Shown: in pieces, positions 22,801-37,170 of the stretch
Layout of the letters: each line of letters starts with the position of its first letter
How positions within the stretch are numbered: the first letter of the stretch is position 1
Origin: Rutidosis leptorrhynchoides
Lineage: Eukaryota > Streptophyta > Magnoliopsida > Asterales > Asteraceae
NCBI RefSeq assembly: GCF_046630445.1
Contig: NC_092343.1
Span: forward strand, 136,517,501-136,581,500
Length of the DNA: 64,000 bases
Direction of reading: 5' to 3'
Notes under the pieces: model-generated
Told to the model about the DNA's origin: nothing
The model's database searches: none
The model's input: only the letters and a program-made list of their open reading frames with translations
Program-made: the position numbers and the translations under genes

Positions 22801-24279
22801 AATCTTAAGATCAAATCAAATCTCATCTCTCGAATCTGCGAAGTTCAAGTTGAAGCTATCAAACCTACACTTATCGAAGGAGAAGGACCTATAAATTTCG
22901 AAAACCAACTGCAAGTTAAGTCCAATGGTACAAGATACTTTGGTAATCGAATTTGGGTTCCTCGTTATGGTAATCTCCGTGAACTAGTCTTGGATGAAGC
23001 ACATAAGACTAGGTATTCTATTCATCCCGGTTCTAGTAAAATGTATCAGGATGTGAAAGAGTTCTACTGGTGGCCCAACATGAAAGGTGACATTGCTACT
23101 TATGTGAGTAAGTGTCTTACTTGTTCGAAAGTCAAAGCCGAGCACCAAAAGCCTTCTGGTCTTCTAACTCAACCCGATATTCCACAGTGGAAGTGGGATG
23201 GTATAGCTATGGACTTTATCACAAAATTACCTAAGACTGCAAATGGCAATGATACGATTTGGGTCATAGTTGATCATCTCACTAAGTCTGAACATTTCAT
23301 ACCAATCAAAGAGACTGACAGAATGGAAAAGTTAGCTCGACTCTATGTTAAAGAGATTGTTACTCGTCATGGTGTCCCTACTTCTATTATCTCGGATCGC
23401 GATAGTCGATTTACTTCCAATTTCTGAAAATCCTTGCAAGCGTCTCTTGGAACTCGACTCGACGTGAGTACAGCTTATCATCCACAAACGGACGGTCAAA
23501 GTGAACGAACTATCCAAACTTTGGAGGATATGCTACGAGCATGTGTTATCGATTTCGGTAAAGGGTGGAATAAACACCTACCTTTAGTCGAGTTTTCTTA
23601 CAACAACAGCTATCACTCTAGTATTAAAGCTGCACCATTCGAAGCTTCATACGGTAGCAAATGTAGATCTCCGTTGTGTTGGGATGAACTCGAGGACAAA
23701 CAATTAACTGGTCCTGAACTTATTCATGAAACTTCCGAAAAGATCGTGCAAATCAAGAAGCATTTAGAAACCGCTCGTAGTCGACAAAAGAGTTATGCCG
23801 ACCCTCACCGAAAACCGTTAGAATTCCAAGTTGGAGATAACGTTATGTTAAAAGTATCTCCTTGGAAAGGTGTTATCCGCTTCGGTAAATGAAGTAAACT
23901 CAGTCCGCGTTATGTTGGACCTTTCAAAGTTATTCAAAGAATCGGTCCCGTTGCATATCGATTAGAACTTCCAGCTGAACTAAGTCAAGTACATGATGTG
24001 TTTCATGTCTCAAATCTGAAAAAGTGTCTCGCCGAAGATACTCTTGTTATTCCTTTGGATGATATCCGCATTGATGAGCAAATGCACTTTGCCGAAGAAC
24101 CTATAGAGATTATGAAAGAAGAGGTCAAAGAGACTCGTAAGAGCAACATACCTATTGTTAAAGTCCGTTGGAATTCGCGTAGAGGCCCCGAATATACCTG
24201 GGAACGCAAAGACCAAATGATACGAAAATACCCCCATCTCTTCCCAACTGTTGATGAAGCAGACGGGAACTCCACTTAA
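19852..24279 (+). pseudogene. gag-pol of element C (one frame, five nonsense codons)
   Basis: Single frame from ATG at 19852. Gag has Asn runs, the capsid-type block TWWTAHAK...WDELKGMM, then three Cys zinc knuckles near residues 271-331 ([40 protein letters not shown]). Protease DTGA is near residue 381. RT has the intact active site FIDDILIYS near 715. RNase H begins at FVVYCDAS near 858. Integrase has the HHCC finger (22990-23130) and D, D, E positions in [15 protein letters not shown] and [11 protein letters not shown]. The C-terminus ([19 protein letters not shown]) resembles a chromodomain. Stops: TAG 22663, TAA 22693, TGA 22768, TGA 23425, TGA 23890. The first falls at Gln; the TGA codons sit where relatives have Arg or Trp. 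No frameshift is present. The part up to RNase H could still be made. Confidence 0.93.
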
Positions 24280-24302
24280 AACTTCGGGACGAAGTTTTCA
24301 TT

Positions 24303-24315
24303 AACGGGGAGGTAC
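24303..24315 (+). other. Polypurine tract of element C
   Basis: AACGGGGAGGTAC directly before the 3' LTR start TATAACGACC; primes plus-strand synthesis. Confidence 0.8.
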
Positions 24316-27662
<3,347 letters not shown>

Positions 27663-27667
27663 TAAAC
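27663..27667. repeat. Target duplication of element C (right)
   Basis: TAAAC, matching 15183-15187. Confidence 0.9.
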
Positions 27668-28525
27668 TTATACCTTTTAAATCAGAAAGCTTTGCTTGTC
27701 TCAGTTTTATTGCATAATATGAAAGAACGCATTTAGGTACCAGTGGCTATAAACCCCATGCTTGAGCGGAAAGCTTATAATGATGGAATGATATGATGTA
27801 TTTGGGAGTGTTGGAATTCTAAGTCAGAATACTCTCTATAAAATGTCCCCAGCTATCTAGTTCAATCGGCACAACCCATACCACAGATAATAAAAACGAA
27901 GTCCTACTAAATGATAGCTTCTTGGACAGAATGTTTTGAGTTCTCTAGATCTGAAACTCTATCACTTCTCCCCCTCGGATATAGATAACTTAAGTTGTTC
28001 GGATCAGCATATCATTTGATCAACACGCTCGTTCAAACTTTGAATCTTTGGATGAATGAACATTGATTTCCAATTTATATCTCTGATTCTTTGTTGTTGA
28101 TGTGGTGCACCATCTTTATTTAAATACATAAATAACGTAGATACGCATGAATCCAATATACATTTATTTTTTATTTTTTTGTTTGGATTTTTTGATGTTG
28201 CACCTTAACTTTTAGAAACATGATGGAAAAACAACACTACATGAAATTGAATTACAATTTTGATGATGATGCACCACTTATTTCATTGAAGATGAATCAC
28301 ACTGTAGCCTTTATCTTAGGTGTTGAAGTAGTCTCCTCCCATTGCTGACACACACTCAAATCAATAATTGTCGGTAATACAGAATTGCACTTTTCAACCC
28401 GTTCATAGTGAGAACACCCCCCTTTGGATACCTGACCGACCTACTGGTGCGTTTTGGCCCATGCAGTAAAGGTAAATAGAAACTGGTATACATTCTAACA
28501 GAGTAAACTCACCTTATGGACTTAC
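27668..28525. other. No gene recognised
   Basis: Continuation of the sequence interrupted by element C. AT-rich, short frames only. Confidence 0.5.
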
Positions 28526-28661
28526 TTGGCAATCCGTCACTAGAGTATAAATCGTATTAGGGGAGACCTCAGCCGTCTGTTGAGTTCCTGCACGATTGTT
28601 TCTCGGTACATTCTCAGTGAAAGTTAGGTGACTACCGTCAACCGCTGTAAATATTTCCATG
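28526..28661 (-). other. Exon-like open segment, unrecognised
   Basis: The minus strand keeps an open frame (MEIFTAVDGSHLTFTE, then TIYTLVTDCQ) that ends at CAA|GTAAGT, a consensus 5' splice site. I do not recognise the protein. It may be a fragment of a captured gene or of an old element. Confidence 0.3.
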
Positions 28662-28811
28662 ATTTCCTTATCAAGATTATTTACTTTATATTTGTGTGAT
28701 CATCTCATTTCAAAAATTCAATCGACAAAATTTATCAATTGATTATCAACTAATCATGCATTACTTACTTTATACGCAGAACAATTAAGAAATGTTTATT
28801 CCTACCAGGCA

Positions 28812-29615
28812 CATGACAATGGCTGGTTTGGATTTCGAGAGTGCGTGGGGTTTGCCCAGTGCACAAAGGCGGCTATGTGCGAGAAGTGGAAGAATTCCTT
28901 CTTCTTTGTTGACAACACTTTCATTCCCAATTCTTGGGCCAATGTACGTGTGTGGCACTCTGGTGGTGTTAACAGGGACTTGAACCATGACACCTGATGG
29001 GGACCATATATTCAATATATGCAAGGGAAAAAGCTCCCAGTGTGCACATATGCGACTGACATTCTTCATGTTGATCAAGTATGCACTTACCCTACCATCG
29101 CCAGTGTTGCTATTCAAGGGGCAGGGTACGATGACCAGAATATGTTATCTTTATAATTTGTAATGTAGATTATTTATTTACTGTGCATGCTAACTTTACT
29201 GTGTCGGTTTTGCAGTAATGCCGGTCCTTACTGTGCTCCAGGATGAGGACATTGATGAGATTACTGCTTGTCATGGGGTGAGGAGGTCGAGGAACCTCAA
29301 GTTGAGGGGGATGCCATCCCTACTACCGGTGCAGAGGATAGCATTCCTCCTTCTAGCATCGAGTCTCATGCGGCCGAGAGCGGCAATCCTCATGAGGAGG
29401 AGGGGGTTCCACACACAGATGTGGAATCCAGCGATCATGATACTAGGGATCCCGTTCCTCATGTTTCTGGGCAAGGTTATACGGCTGTCCAAGGTGCTTC
29501 TTCTCACAAGAAGAAGAAGCACAACCATTCAGATAAAAGTGGGGAGATGGCCCACAAGAAGAAGAAGAAGAAGAGGACGTGTGGTAAGCGCACTTCTTCT
29601 TACAATGTTTATTAA
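28812..29615 (+). pseudogene. Retroelement-type ORF remnant with an intron-like gap
   Basis: Plus-strand frame with NGWFGFRECVGFAQC, then CEKWKNSFFFVDNTFIPNSW and HVDQVCTYPTIASVAIQG, broken by TGA at 28995-28997. It is interrupted after 29156 by an AT-rich gap ending TTTTGCAG at about 29215. It then resumes as an acidic, Ser/His-rich tail ending in poly-Lys (HKKKKHNHSDKSG), with a frame change near 29268. The WF-F and KKWKxxFFxVD pattern resembles gag-like proteins of degenerate plant retroelements that I remember. No catalytic domain is seen. Confidence 0.45.
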
Positions 29616-30361
29616 CGCTTGACTTCATTTTTTCGATATGGTGCAGAGGGTGATAAGGGCGCGCATTGTAACACCCTGATTTTTTTAATCACAGTGGAAG
29701 TAATTATTCAATTACTAAATCACCCTTAGTTAATATTTACAAAACATAGTTTAACATCCAACATTCATTACAACTTAAACAACGTCGATGTTACGTGAAA
29801 CGGTACAAGATAAGAAAACATCAGAGTTAAGCTCGTAGTCAAACATGTCTTCTAACCTATCTACAACACCCGTACTACAGCAGTACCTAAACCTGCAGGG
29901 GTGGAAATATGGGGGAATTAGCACAACTGCTAAGTGAATTGATACTATCTAACAGACAAAGCATAAGCAACTAAACATGTAAGGGTCACAATTATGCTAA
30001 TGTCCTGATCTATCATATAACAACAACTGACAATATGAGGATCGGCGGCTTGTATGAGCACACGACTTAGCTGATCAGGCTAAAGTCTACCGATAGTTCG
30101 CTTTACTGAATCCACTGCATAACCGTCCAGATGCAACACATGCGTCCTTCTATGCTATACTAAACAATCAGTAACAACGTGACCTGACTAGGCTACCACT
30201 GTCGACCTCACACAAACCGTACCTTGCCGCCTCAGTGGGTTCCCAACCTTGCCGCCTCGGTTGGTGTCCAACTAACAGTGCGCACATAAGATCACAGATA
30301 ATCAGTCATGCAATCGTCCTAACTAGCATGGCAATATCTAACTACACATGCAATCATACTG

Positions 30362-30455
<94 letters not shown>

Positions 30456-30750
30456 CATAAGAGTAAAACTCTATCCGGAGATAGACCCACTCACCGAATA
30501 CCAGCAACAAGCTCAGATAATCTATCACAGAGCGGCTTCCTTATCCTTATCACCTGAACATAAGGTAAATCAAGTTAGTTTCTTTCCGTTAACACAAAAC
30601 AGTACATTACAGTAAATCAGTCACAAAAAGCACCGCTAAAAGTCCACCTAACACTTATGCATTTTCATTATTTACATCTTGATCATCATGTCATGCGGAT
30701 AGCAAAACGGCTAGGAAATAGCTAAGTTACACAATACTACATCACTAATC

Positions 30751-30918
30751 TACATCCGTACGGTTGCACATGCGTCTGTAAGGTTGCAAGTCCATCCGTA
30801 CGGTTGCATCATGCATCCGTAAGGTTGCACACATACTGCCCGGTTGCACCAACACCACTACATCCGTACGGTTGCACATGCACCTATAGGGTTGCACCAT
30901 GTACCCGTGCGGTTGCAA
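30751..30918. repeat. CCGTACGG palindrome cluster 4
   Basis: Eight units of about 20-24 bp in tandem, such as CATCCGTACGGTTGCAC (three exact copies), CATCCGTAAGGTTGCAC and ACCCGTGCGGTTGCA. Confidence 0.8.
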
Positions 30919-31330
30919 AACTACAATGTGTTCATCGAGCAGTAGCAGAAATGACGGGTTTTCGAACCAAAATCACCCAAATCTCGATTTCCACATGTTT
31001 TGACACTAAAATCCGTTTAGGAAACGTTTATAACACATAAAGAGACTTAAACCCCAACAAATTACATCAAAACAACACCAAAATCACAAGATTTGACCAA
31101 AAAGCCCATTTTGAACCAAAACCTAATTAAAAACACAAAACCCACTGATTTGAACATGAAATCAGTTGAAGTTTTCCTTGATTCAAACACTAAAATCACT
31201 AGTAACAGATTACACACAAGGATTCAATACAAACACGAGATTTAAGAGATTAGGGTTCTTGAATTGGTTTAAGTGTGTGTGTGAAAATGAACAATCTGGA
31301 AGAAACATCACAAATGAGCAGGTCTCAAGC

Positions 31331-31340
31331 TTATATTATT
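31331..31340 (-). promoter_or_regulatory. TATA-like box in LTR of element F
   Basis: Minus strand AATAATATAAGC; position within the LTR is plausible, but the motif is weak. Confidence 0.3.
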
Positions 31341-31593
31341 GTTAAAATACAATACCCCATCACACACGAGTATTTACAAGTTATCTAATAATTTTCATAC
31401 TTAATTTGACTGCCCTAACGGAGTTCAAATTAAATAAACGAACCTGTTCTGCGACCATTGTCACAAACTGGTCTTAACCAAATAATAAAATAACATTACA
31501 TATTTAAATAAAATAAAAGCATAAATAATCACATAATTATGCCTAAGGGCAAAATAGTCGTCTTACATCTAAACCCTTTCTGAGGATGTTACA

Positions 31594-31608
31594 AATCCAC
31601 CCCCTTAA
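31594..31608 (-). other. Polypurine tract of element F
   Basis: Minus strand TTAAGGGGGTGGATT directly before TGTAACATCC, the LTR start. Confidence 0.7.
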
Positions 31609-34230
31609 GAAGATTCCGTCCTCGGAATCTTGTCATGGTCAAATAGATGTGGATAACGAGCCTTCATCAGCTCTTCAGTCTCCCACGTAAGGTTCGATCC
31701 TAAACTATGCTTCCACTTAACAAGCACCATATGGAGCTCCTTCTTTCTTAAATTTATCACCTTTCTATCGACAATCTGACTGGTTCTTCAACTAACTTTT
31801 GATTCAAGTCTACCCTTAAAGCATCCAATGAAACCAGTTGCGTCTCATCATCTACCTTACACTTCCGAAGATAACACACATTGAATGTGTTATGAATCTC
31901 TGTCAACTCTGTCCGAAGTTCTAACACCACTGTCTGATCATTAACCCTTTGAATAATCTTGAACTGCCTAAAGTACCTCGGAGCTAACTTACTTCGCTTA
32001 CCAAACCTGATAACTCCCTTCCATGGCGAAACTTTCAAGTACACGTGATCTCCAACTTCAAAGTTTACCAGACGTCTACGTGGATCGGCATACATTTTCT
32101 GTCTAACACGCTCCGCTTTCAAATTTTCACGTGCTATCGCTACCTTATATGCTGTTATCTGAACTAATTCTGGACCTGCAAACTATTTCTCTCCAGCTTC
32201 TAATCAACAAGTCGGCGTTCTACATTTGCGACCTTACAACATCTCATAAGGCGACATACCAATACTCGAATGGTAAGTGTTGTTGTAGGCGAAATCGATC
32301 AAATGTAGATGTATATCCCACGAACCACCGTACTCTAACACACAGGACCTAAGCATGTCCTCTAGTGTCTGTATTGTACGCTCACTCTGATCGTCGGTCT
32401 GCGGATGATACGATGTACTCATATTTACCCTCGTTCCCAAGCTGTTCCAGAAGTTAGACACAAATCTAGAATCTCTATCGGATACGATAGACAACGGAAC
32501 CCCATGTCGACTAACTATTTCTTTCAAGTACAATTCTGCCAAAGTACTCAACGAGGCTGTCTCTTTTGTTGCTAAAAAGTGTGCACTCTTCATTAGTCGA
32601 TCAACAATTACCCATATCATATCATTACCTCTTTGAGATCTAGGTAATTTGGTTACAAAATCCATCGTAATATGATCCCATTTCCACTCTGGAATTTTCA
32701 ACTGCTGTAATGAACCATAGGGTTTCTGGTGTTCGGCTCTAACCTGAGAACAAATATGACATCTTTCTATCAATTGAGCAACATCTTTCTTCATTGTTGG
32801 CCACCAATACATCAGTTTTAAGTCATTCTACATCTTGGTACTACTCGAATGGACATTCAACCTCGATTCGTGTGCTTCATTTATGATCAATTTCCTTAAA
32901 TCTCCAAGCATGGGCACCCAAATTCGGTTCTTAAATGTCTTAAGTCCTCTGGAATCGTCAGTCAATTATTCTTTTATTTTGGTCATCAATTCAGTCTTTA
33001 AATTCTCCTCCAATAAAGCTTAGGCTTGAACCTGTTTTAACTGTTCAATAAAGTCTGAAACGATTTTGGTTCTCATAAACTTCACAGTTTCTACAGTTTT
33101 CTTACGACTTAAAGCATCAGCAACAACAGCGGCTATTTCTAAATCATGAACCGGATAATTGCGTTCGCGTCTCTTTAGCTGACGAGAAGCGTCCGCGATA
33201 ACTTTATCTCTCTGCATCAGTACACACCCCAACCCGGCAATAGACGCATCACAATAAACCACAAGGTCATCTAAACCCTCTGGTAATGCTAACACTGGAG
33301 CCTGACACAGCAACCGTTTGAGCGTCTAAAAAGCCTGTTCTTGTTGGTCATTCTATCGAAAACTTACATCTTTTCTGGTCAATTTAGTCAATGGTCCCGC
33401 TATTTTAGAAAAATCTTTTATAAATCGGCGATAATAACCTGCAAGACCCAAGAAACTCTTAACTTTTGTCGGCATCTTCGGCGAATTCAAACCCATTACC
33501 GCTTTCATTTTCGACAGATTCACTTTAATACCTGCCTCACAGATAACATGACCCAGAAAATGCACCTCTCGAAGCCAAAACTCACTTCGAGAACTTAGCG
33601 TATAACTGCTCTTTCTTTAACAACTCTAACACCAATCAAAGATGTGTCGCATGATCGGCTTCTGTCTTGGAGTATACCAATATATCATCAATAAACACAA
33701 TAACAAACTGATCTAAATACGGTTTACAAACCCTGTTCATCAGATCCATGAAAACTACCGGAGCATTAGTTAACCCAAATGGCATAACCAAGAACTCGTA
33801 ATGCCCATATCTTATTCTAAACGCTGCCTTTGGTATATCTGATTCTGCAACCCGAACCTGAGGATATCGGATCTAAGATCTATTTTCAAAAAATACGACG
33901 CACCCTGAAGCTGGTCAAACAGATCATCGATTCTTGGCAACGGATATTTATTCTTAACCGTTCTCTTATTTAGCTCTTGATAATCTATACACATTTTCAG
34001 AGTACCGTCTTTCTTCTTTACAAATAACACCGGCACACTTCACGGGTAGGAACTCGGTCTTATAAACCCTTTGTCTAACAATTATTGTATCTGAGACATC
34101 ATCTCTCTGATTTCAGAAGGTGCTAACCTATAAGGAGCCTTAGCTACTAGAGTTGTTCCCGGAAGCAACTCAATCTTATATTCTACTTCTCTTACAGGTA
34201 GCAACCCCGGTAACTCATCAGGAAATACCT
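31609..34230 (-). pseudogene. pol of element F (RT, RNase H, integrase, chromodomain-like end)
   Basis: Minus strand, from RT toward the C-terminus. [22 protein letters not shown], a frameshift near 33840, then FIDDILVYS (about 33690) and [11 protein letters not shown]. RNase [18 protein letters not shown], then [10 protein letters not shown] joins directly to ADALSRK, so the middle of the domain is missing. Integrase: [10 protein letters not shown]-x2-C finger, [27 protein letters not shown] (32234-32812). C-terminus at 31757-32122 ([15 protein letters not shown]) and, after a frame change, VKWKHSLGSNLTWETEELM, chromodomain-like. Several stops. Not able to encode an active pol. Confidence 0.9.
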
Positions 34231-34799
34231 CAGGAAATTCCGAAACCTTCTATTTTAGTATCAATAACATAAGCCATAAAAGACTCACATACCTTATAAA
34301 GTGACTTCTTTGCCTTATTCCAAGAAATCAACAGAAAACTAAACCCACTTTGTTCCCCTCGAGCCACAATACGGGTTCCATCGGTCAAATGGAAAGTCAC
34401 AATCTTCTTATCACACTTGATGTGGGCCTTGTGTAGGCTCATCCAGTTCATCCCTAATACTACATCAAAACTAGGGATAGGCAGCACTAAACAGGACATT
34501 GCAAGCGGTCTACCATCAATTTCTATACTAGCTCCAGACACATACGTTGTGACTAGTACCGTCTTACCATCAGCTACCTCTACTTTAACAGGCTCAGGCA
34601 GTACAGTAGCAGGTAACCCTAACTTAGTACAGAAATCTATAGACATAAACTTCCTATTTGCACCCGAATCAAACAATATTCTAGCAGGTATTGAGTTGAT
34701 CAAGAACATACCGGTTATGACATCATCATTATTAGTTGCGATCTCAACTGTCATTTGAAAGGCCCTGGGCAGTCGGCGGGTTCTTTCTCTTCTGTCCAC
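34231..34799 (-). pseudogene. Protease region of element F
   Basis: A 189-codon minus-strand frame with the aspartic protease motif LFDSGANRKFMS (DSGA active site) and VVLGMNWM typical of Ty3 protease. It overlaps the end of the gag zinc-knuckle frame by 56 bases in another phase, which points to a frameshift between gag and pol. Confidence 0.8.
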
Positions 34800-35302
34800 T
34801 TGAGGCTATGGAACCCCCAATAGATGCCGAACGTGCCCCTGCCCCTGCCCCAGAACTTGCGCCCTTTGATGCATGACAACTAGCTGAACGGTGACCCGGC
34901 TGGTGACAACTCCAACATACATTCTCCCTGAAGGAACACCCACGAGATTCATAACCTACCATACCACATCTTAAAAAACTTCTCGTTGCCTCTGAACACT
35001 GACCACTGTGGGAAGATTTACAACCTTTACACCATTTTCTCTTCCCTTAACCAGAACCTGAACTTGCCTAATTACCTTTACCCTTTTGTCTAAACCCAAA
35101 AGATTTCTTAGACTTTGAACCTAACTGATTGGTAGCTTGATTAGCCTTCGGAGCAATGTTTCCCCAGTTCATACCTCTAGCTGCTCTTACATCACTTTCC
35201 ACCATCTTTGCCATCATAAAAGCCTGAGATAATGTCGGTGCTGACCTCACAAAGGTCCCATACTCAGGCAAAATCATGTTCACAAAATGTTGGATTCGGG
35301 AT
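34744..35302 (-). pseudogene. gag C-terminal part of element F
   Basis: Minus strand from the junction at 35302: helical gag segment (IQHFVNMILPEYGTFV, then AFMMAKMVESDV), stops near 35066 and 35050, then knuckles CKGCKSSHSGQC and CWSCHQPGHRSASC and a Gly/Ala/Ser-rich tail. The N-terminal part is displaced to the right by element G. Confidence 0.8.
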
Positions 35303-36760
35303 TGATATGCCACTAACGGACGGCTTTATTTGTGCGGTGTTGTTAGGTCGCAGGATGTACGATTCGGTAACACACAGTGTCTTCATTTATTTATATTATG
35401 CGGGGCCTAAATTTACTTTTATTTTCTAAGGTGTAGAAGGTGTAAGTTAACCTAGTGTCGAATTTTTGCTGATTAACGAATTGAAGATCAAGTGGATAAT
35501 TGTTGTTTAGTTAAATTACCTGGATAGAAGATAGTAGTTGATTTTAGCTAAAGGTCCTAAATGCAGAAAAGTAAATAAAGTGGGAGGATATCAGGAGTAT
35601 GCAGATCATGGAAATGTTGACCAAGATATCAGCATTGGGTTAGGGAAAGGTAATTATGCTTATGTTAAGACTATGCTTGGATTGGTGTAGATCTGGTTGG
35701 ATGAGCCAATTACACAGACCTACTTATCTCGAACTCTCGGAGTTCTCTTTGAGCAGTGAGAAGTATGTCACTTGGTCGTATAACTGAAGTGTAACAATAC
35801 CTGGAAGGTTATCCTCAGTAAAGTACTAGGTTTATTAGTGAGTTAAGCTCTAATCCTAATCCTCGTTATCAGTTTAGGTAACTAAATAACAACGTGCCGT
35901 GTTGATTGAACACTTATCACAAACGGAAGGAATCCGTCAGTTTAAGTTGGCAAAACCTTAAATGAAAACTAACAACCATTACATCATACTAATGAGATCA
36001 CAATAAATCGAACATTATACATCATCACAGTTAAGATACTGATAGTAAAGCAGATAGAAACCTAATGAATACCTAAACAGTTGATATGACTAAGACCTAG
36101 GGCAACAATCAGACAAGAACATGCAATAGGCTTGGGTCATACAGTAAATGCACTAACTAGATCTTAACATCTCCTAAGAGGTCTCTTCGGAATAGTCAAT
36201 AGGCATACTAGGTCATTCATGTCTCAATTCCTAGGTTCCGTGTCCTAAAAGTGCATTAGATGCCTCTCGGGAACTCCGGCCATACGGAGTTCATAGAATC
36301 TTCAGATACAGTATAACCAGGGGTCTTAATCCTATGAAGTAGCTAATTTCATATAGGTGGACAATTCCTGATCACAACTTAAGTTGGTCAATCCTTAAGA
36401 TGCTAGCATACAAATCTATCAGACTTCCTAGTTCAGTATTATAACAGTAACCGTACTATATTAACATAATTACGCTAACCCAAACTTCTATCATGATAAC
36501 ATACAGATAAATTAAGCTATCATGGCAATATCGGAACGCATTATTAAACATAAAAAGTAAGAATACATGTTTAATACAAAAGACAAGCGTTTCAGATAAA
36601 AACCTGAAAAGGCTGAACAAATCTGCCCGGGATCGCAGGGACTCGCCGGGATATCCTTCGAAAAATAAAAGCTAAGCTAACTACTACTAAAAACTAACTA
36701 AAAGATTGAAAATATAAATTTAATTGCAAGTTGAGTGTGTGTTGGAATGGATGGAGAAGG

Positions 36761-36772
36761 CACTTTAAATAG
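36761..36772 (-). promoter_or_regulatory. TATA-like box in LTR of element G
   Basis: Minus strand CTATTTAAAGTG, kept as CTATTTAAAGGG in the other LTR (63921-63932). It lies just downstream of the GGCCGTATGG repeats. Confidence 0.4.
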
Positions 36773-36789
36773 ACCAGGTTTTTGCCAAA

Positions 36790-36925
36790 ATATGGTCGGC
36801 GGGCCGTATGGTGGACCGTATTTGGCAGGCCGTATGGCTGGCAGGCCATTTCTTGGTGGCATTTGCTGGGTCATGTGGCAGGCCGTACTCCATACTGGCA
36901 GCCCGTATGGCAGGCCGTATCTGGT
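36790..36925. repeat. GGCCGTATGG tandem motifs in Athila LTR
   Basis: Six or so spaced copies of GGC(A/G)GGCCGTATGG-like units, directly upstream of the TATA-like box on the coding strand. The same array begins in the other LTR at about 63955. Confidence 0.7.
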
Positions 36926-37154
36926 GCTGGTCAGCCTTGATTCACTGGATCGTAACTTAATTTCTTGTCTTTCACCGTTTTCGCTCTAGAATCTTCATTT
37001 TAGCTCCGTTTTACTTAATTCTTTTTGCATCGTCTTTGTAACTACTTAATCTACAAAATCAACCAAAAAAGCGATAATTTTGCCGAAAAGTTTTAATCTT
37101 TATTGTTTTAGGGCTTAATTTAGAGGGTAAAAACGTGACTTTTTCCCGATATCA

Positions 37155-37170
37155 AATACCCCACACTTAG
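37155..37170 (-). other. Polypurine tract of element G
   Basis: Minus strand CTAAGTGTGGGGTATT directly before the LTR start TGATATCGGG. Confidence 0.75.

Larger units (their letters stand above)
29667..31593 (-). repeat. 3' LTR of element F
   Basis: Plus strand begins TGTAACACCC and ends GGATGTTACA (inverted ends TGTAAC/GTTACA), 1,927 bp, followed by the purine tract. It holds a (TA)n tract at about 30363-30450 and the CCGTACGG cluster at 30751-30918. Confidence 0.85.
29667..35302 (-). mobile_element. Element F: Ty3/gypsy chromovirus, left part
   Basis: Minus-strand element whose 3' LTR is 29667-31593 and whose pol and gag run to 35302, where the Athila element G interrupts gag. The missing gag start, leader and 5' LTR should lie beyond the right edge. 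A chromodomain-like C-terminus supports the chromovirus group. It is heavily decayed, with stops, frameshifts and an RNase H deletion. The 5 bases before the LTR are CGCAT and the duplicate is outside the window. Confidence 0.88.
35303..37154 (-). repeat. 3' LTR of element G
   Basis: Plus strand begins TGATATGCC and ends CCCGATATCA (inverted ends TGATAT/ATATCA), 1,852 bp. It matches 62465-64000 throughout. The left flank GGGAT is the expected target duplication, whose partner is outside the window. Confidence 0.9.

Noticed and set aside
29218-29622. Alternative 134-codon frame and antisense frames over the Lys-rich tail
   Set aside because: Only one phase gives the acidic/His-Lys pattern of the pseudogene; the others are shadows.
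30235-30615. Frames with long Tyr-Ile repeats
   Set aside because: They are the translation of a TA microsatellite inside the LTR of element F; the same occurs at 45648-45968.
30751-30918. CRISPR-like array
   Set aside because: Units are contiguous, degenerate and palindromic, without uniform spacers, and the DNA is plant nuclear.
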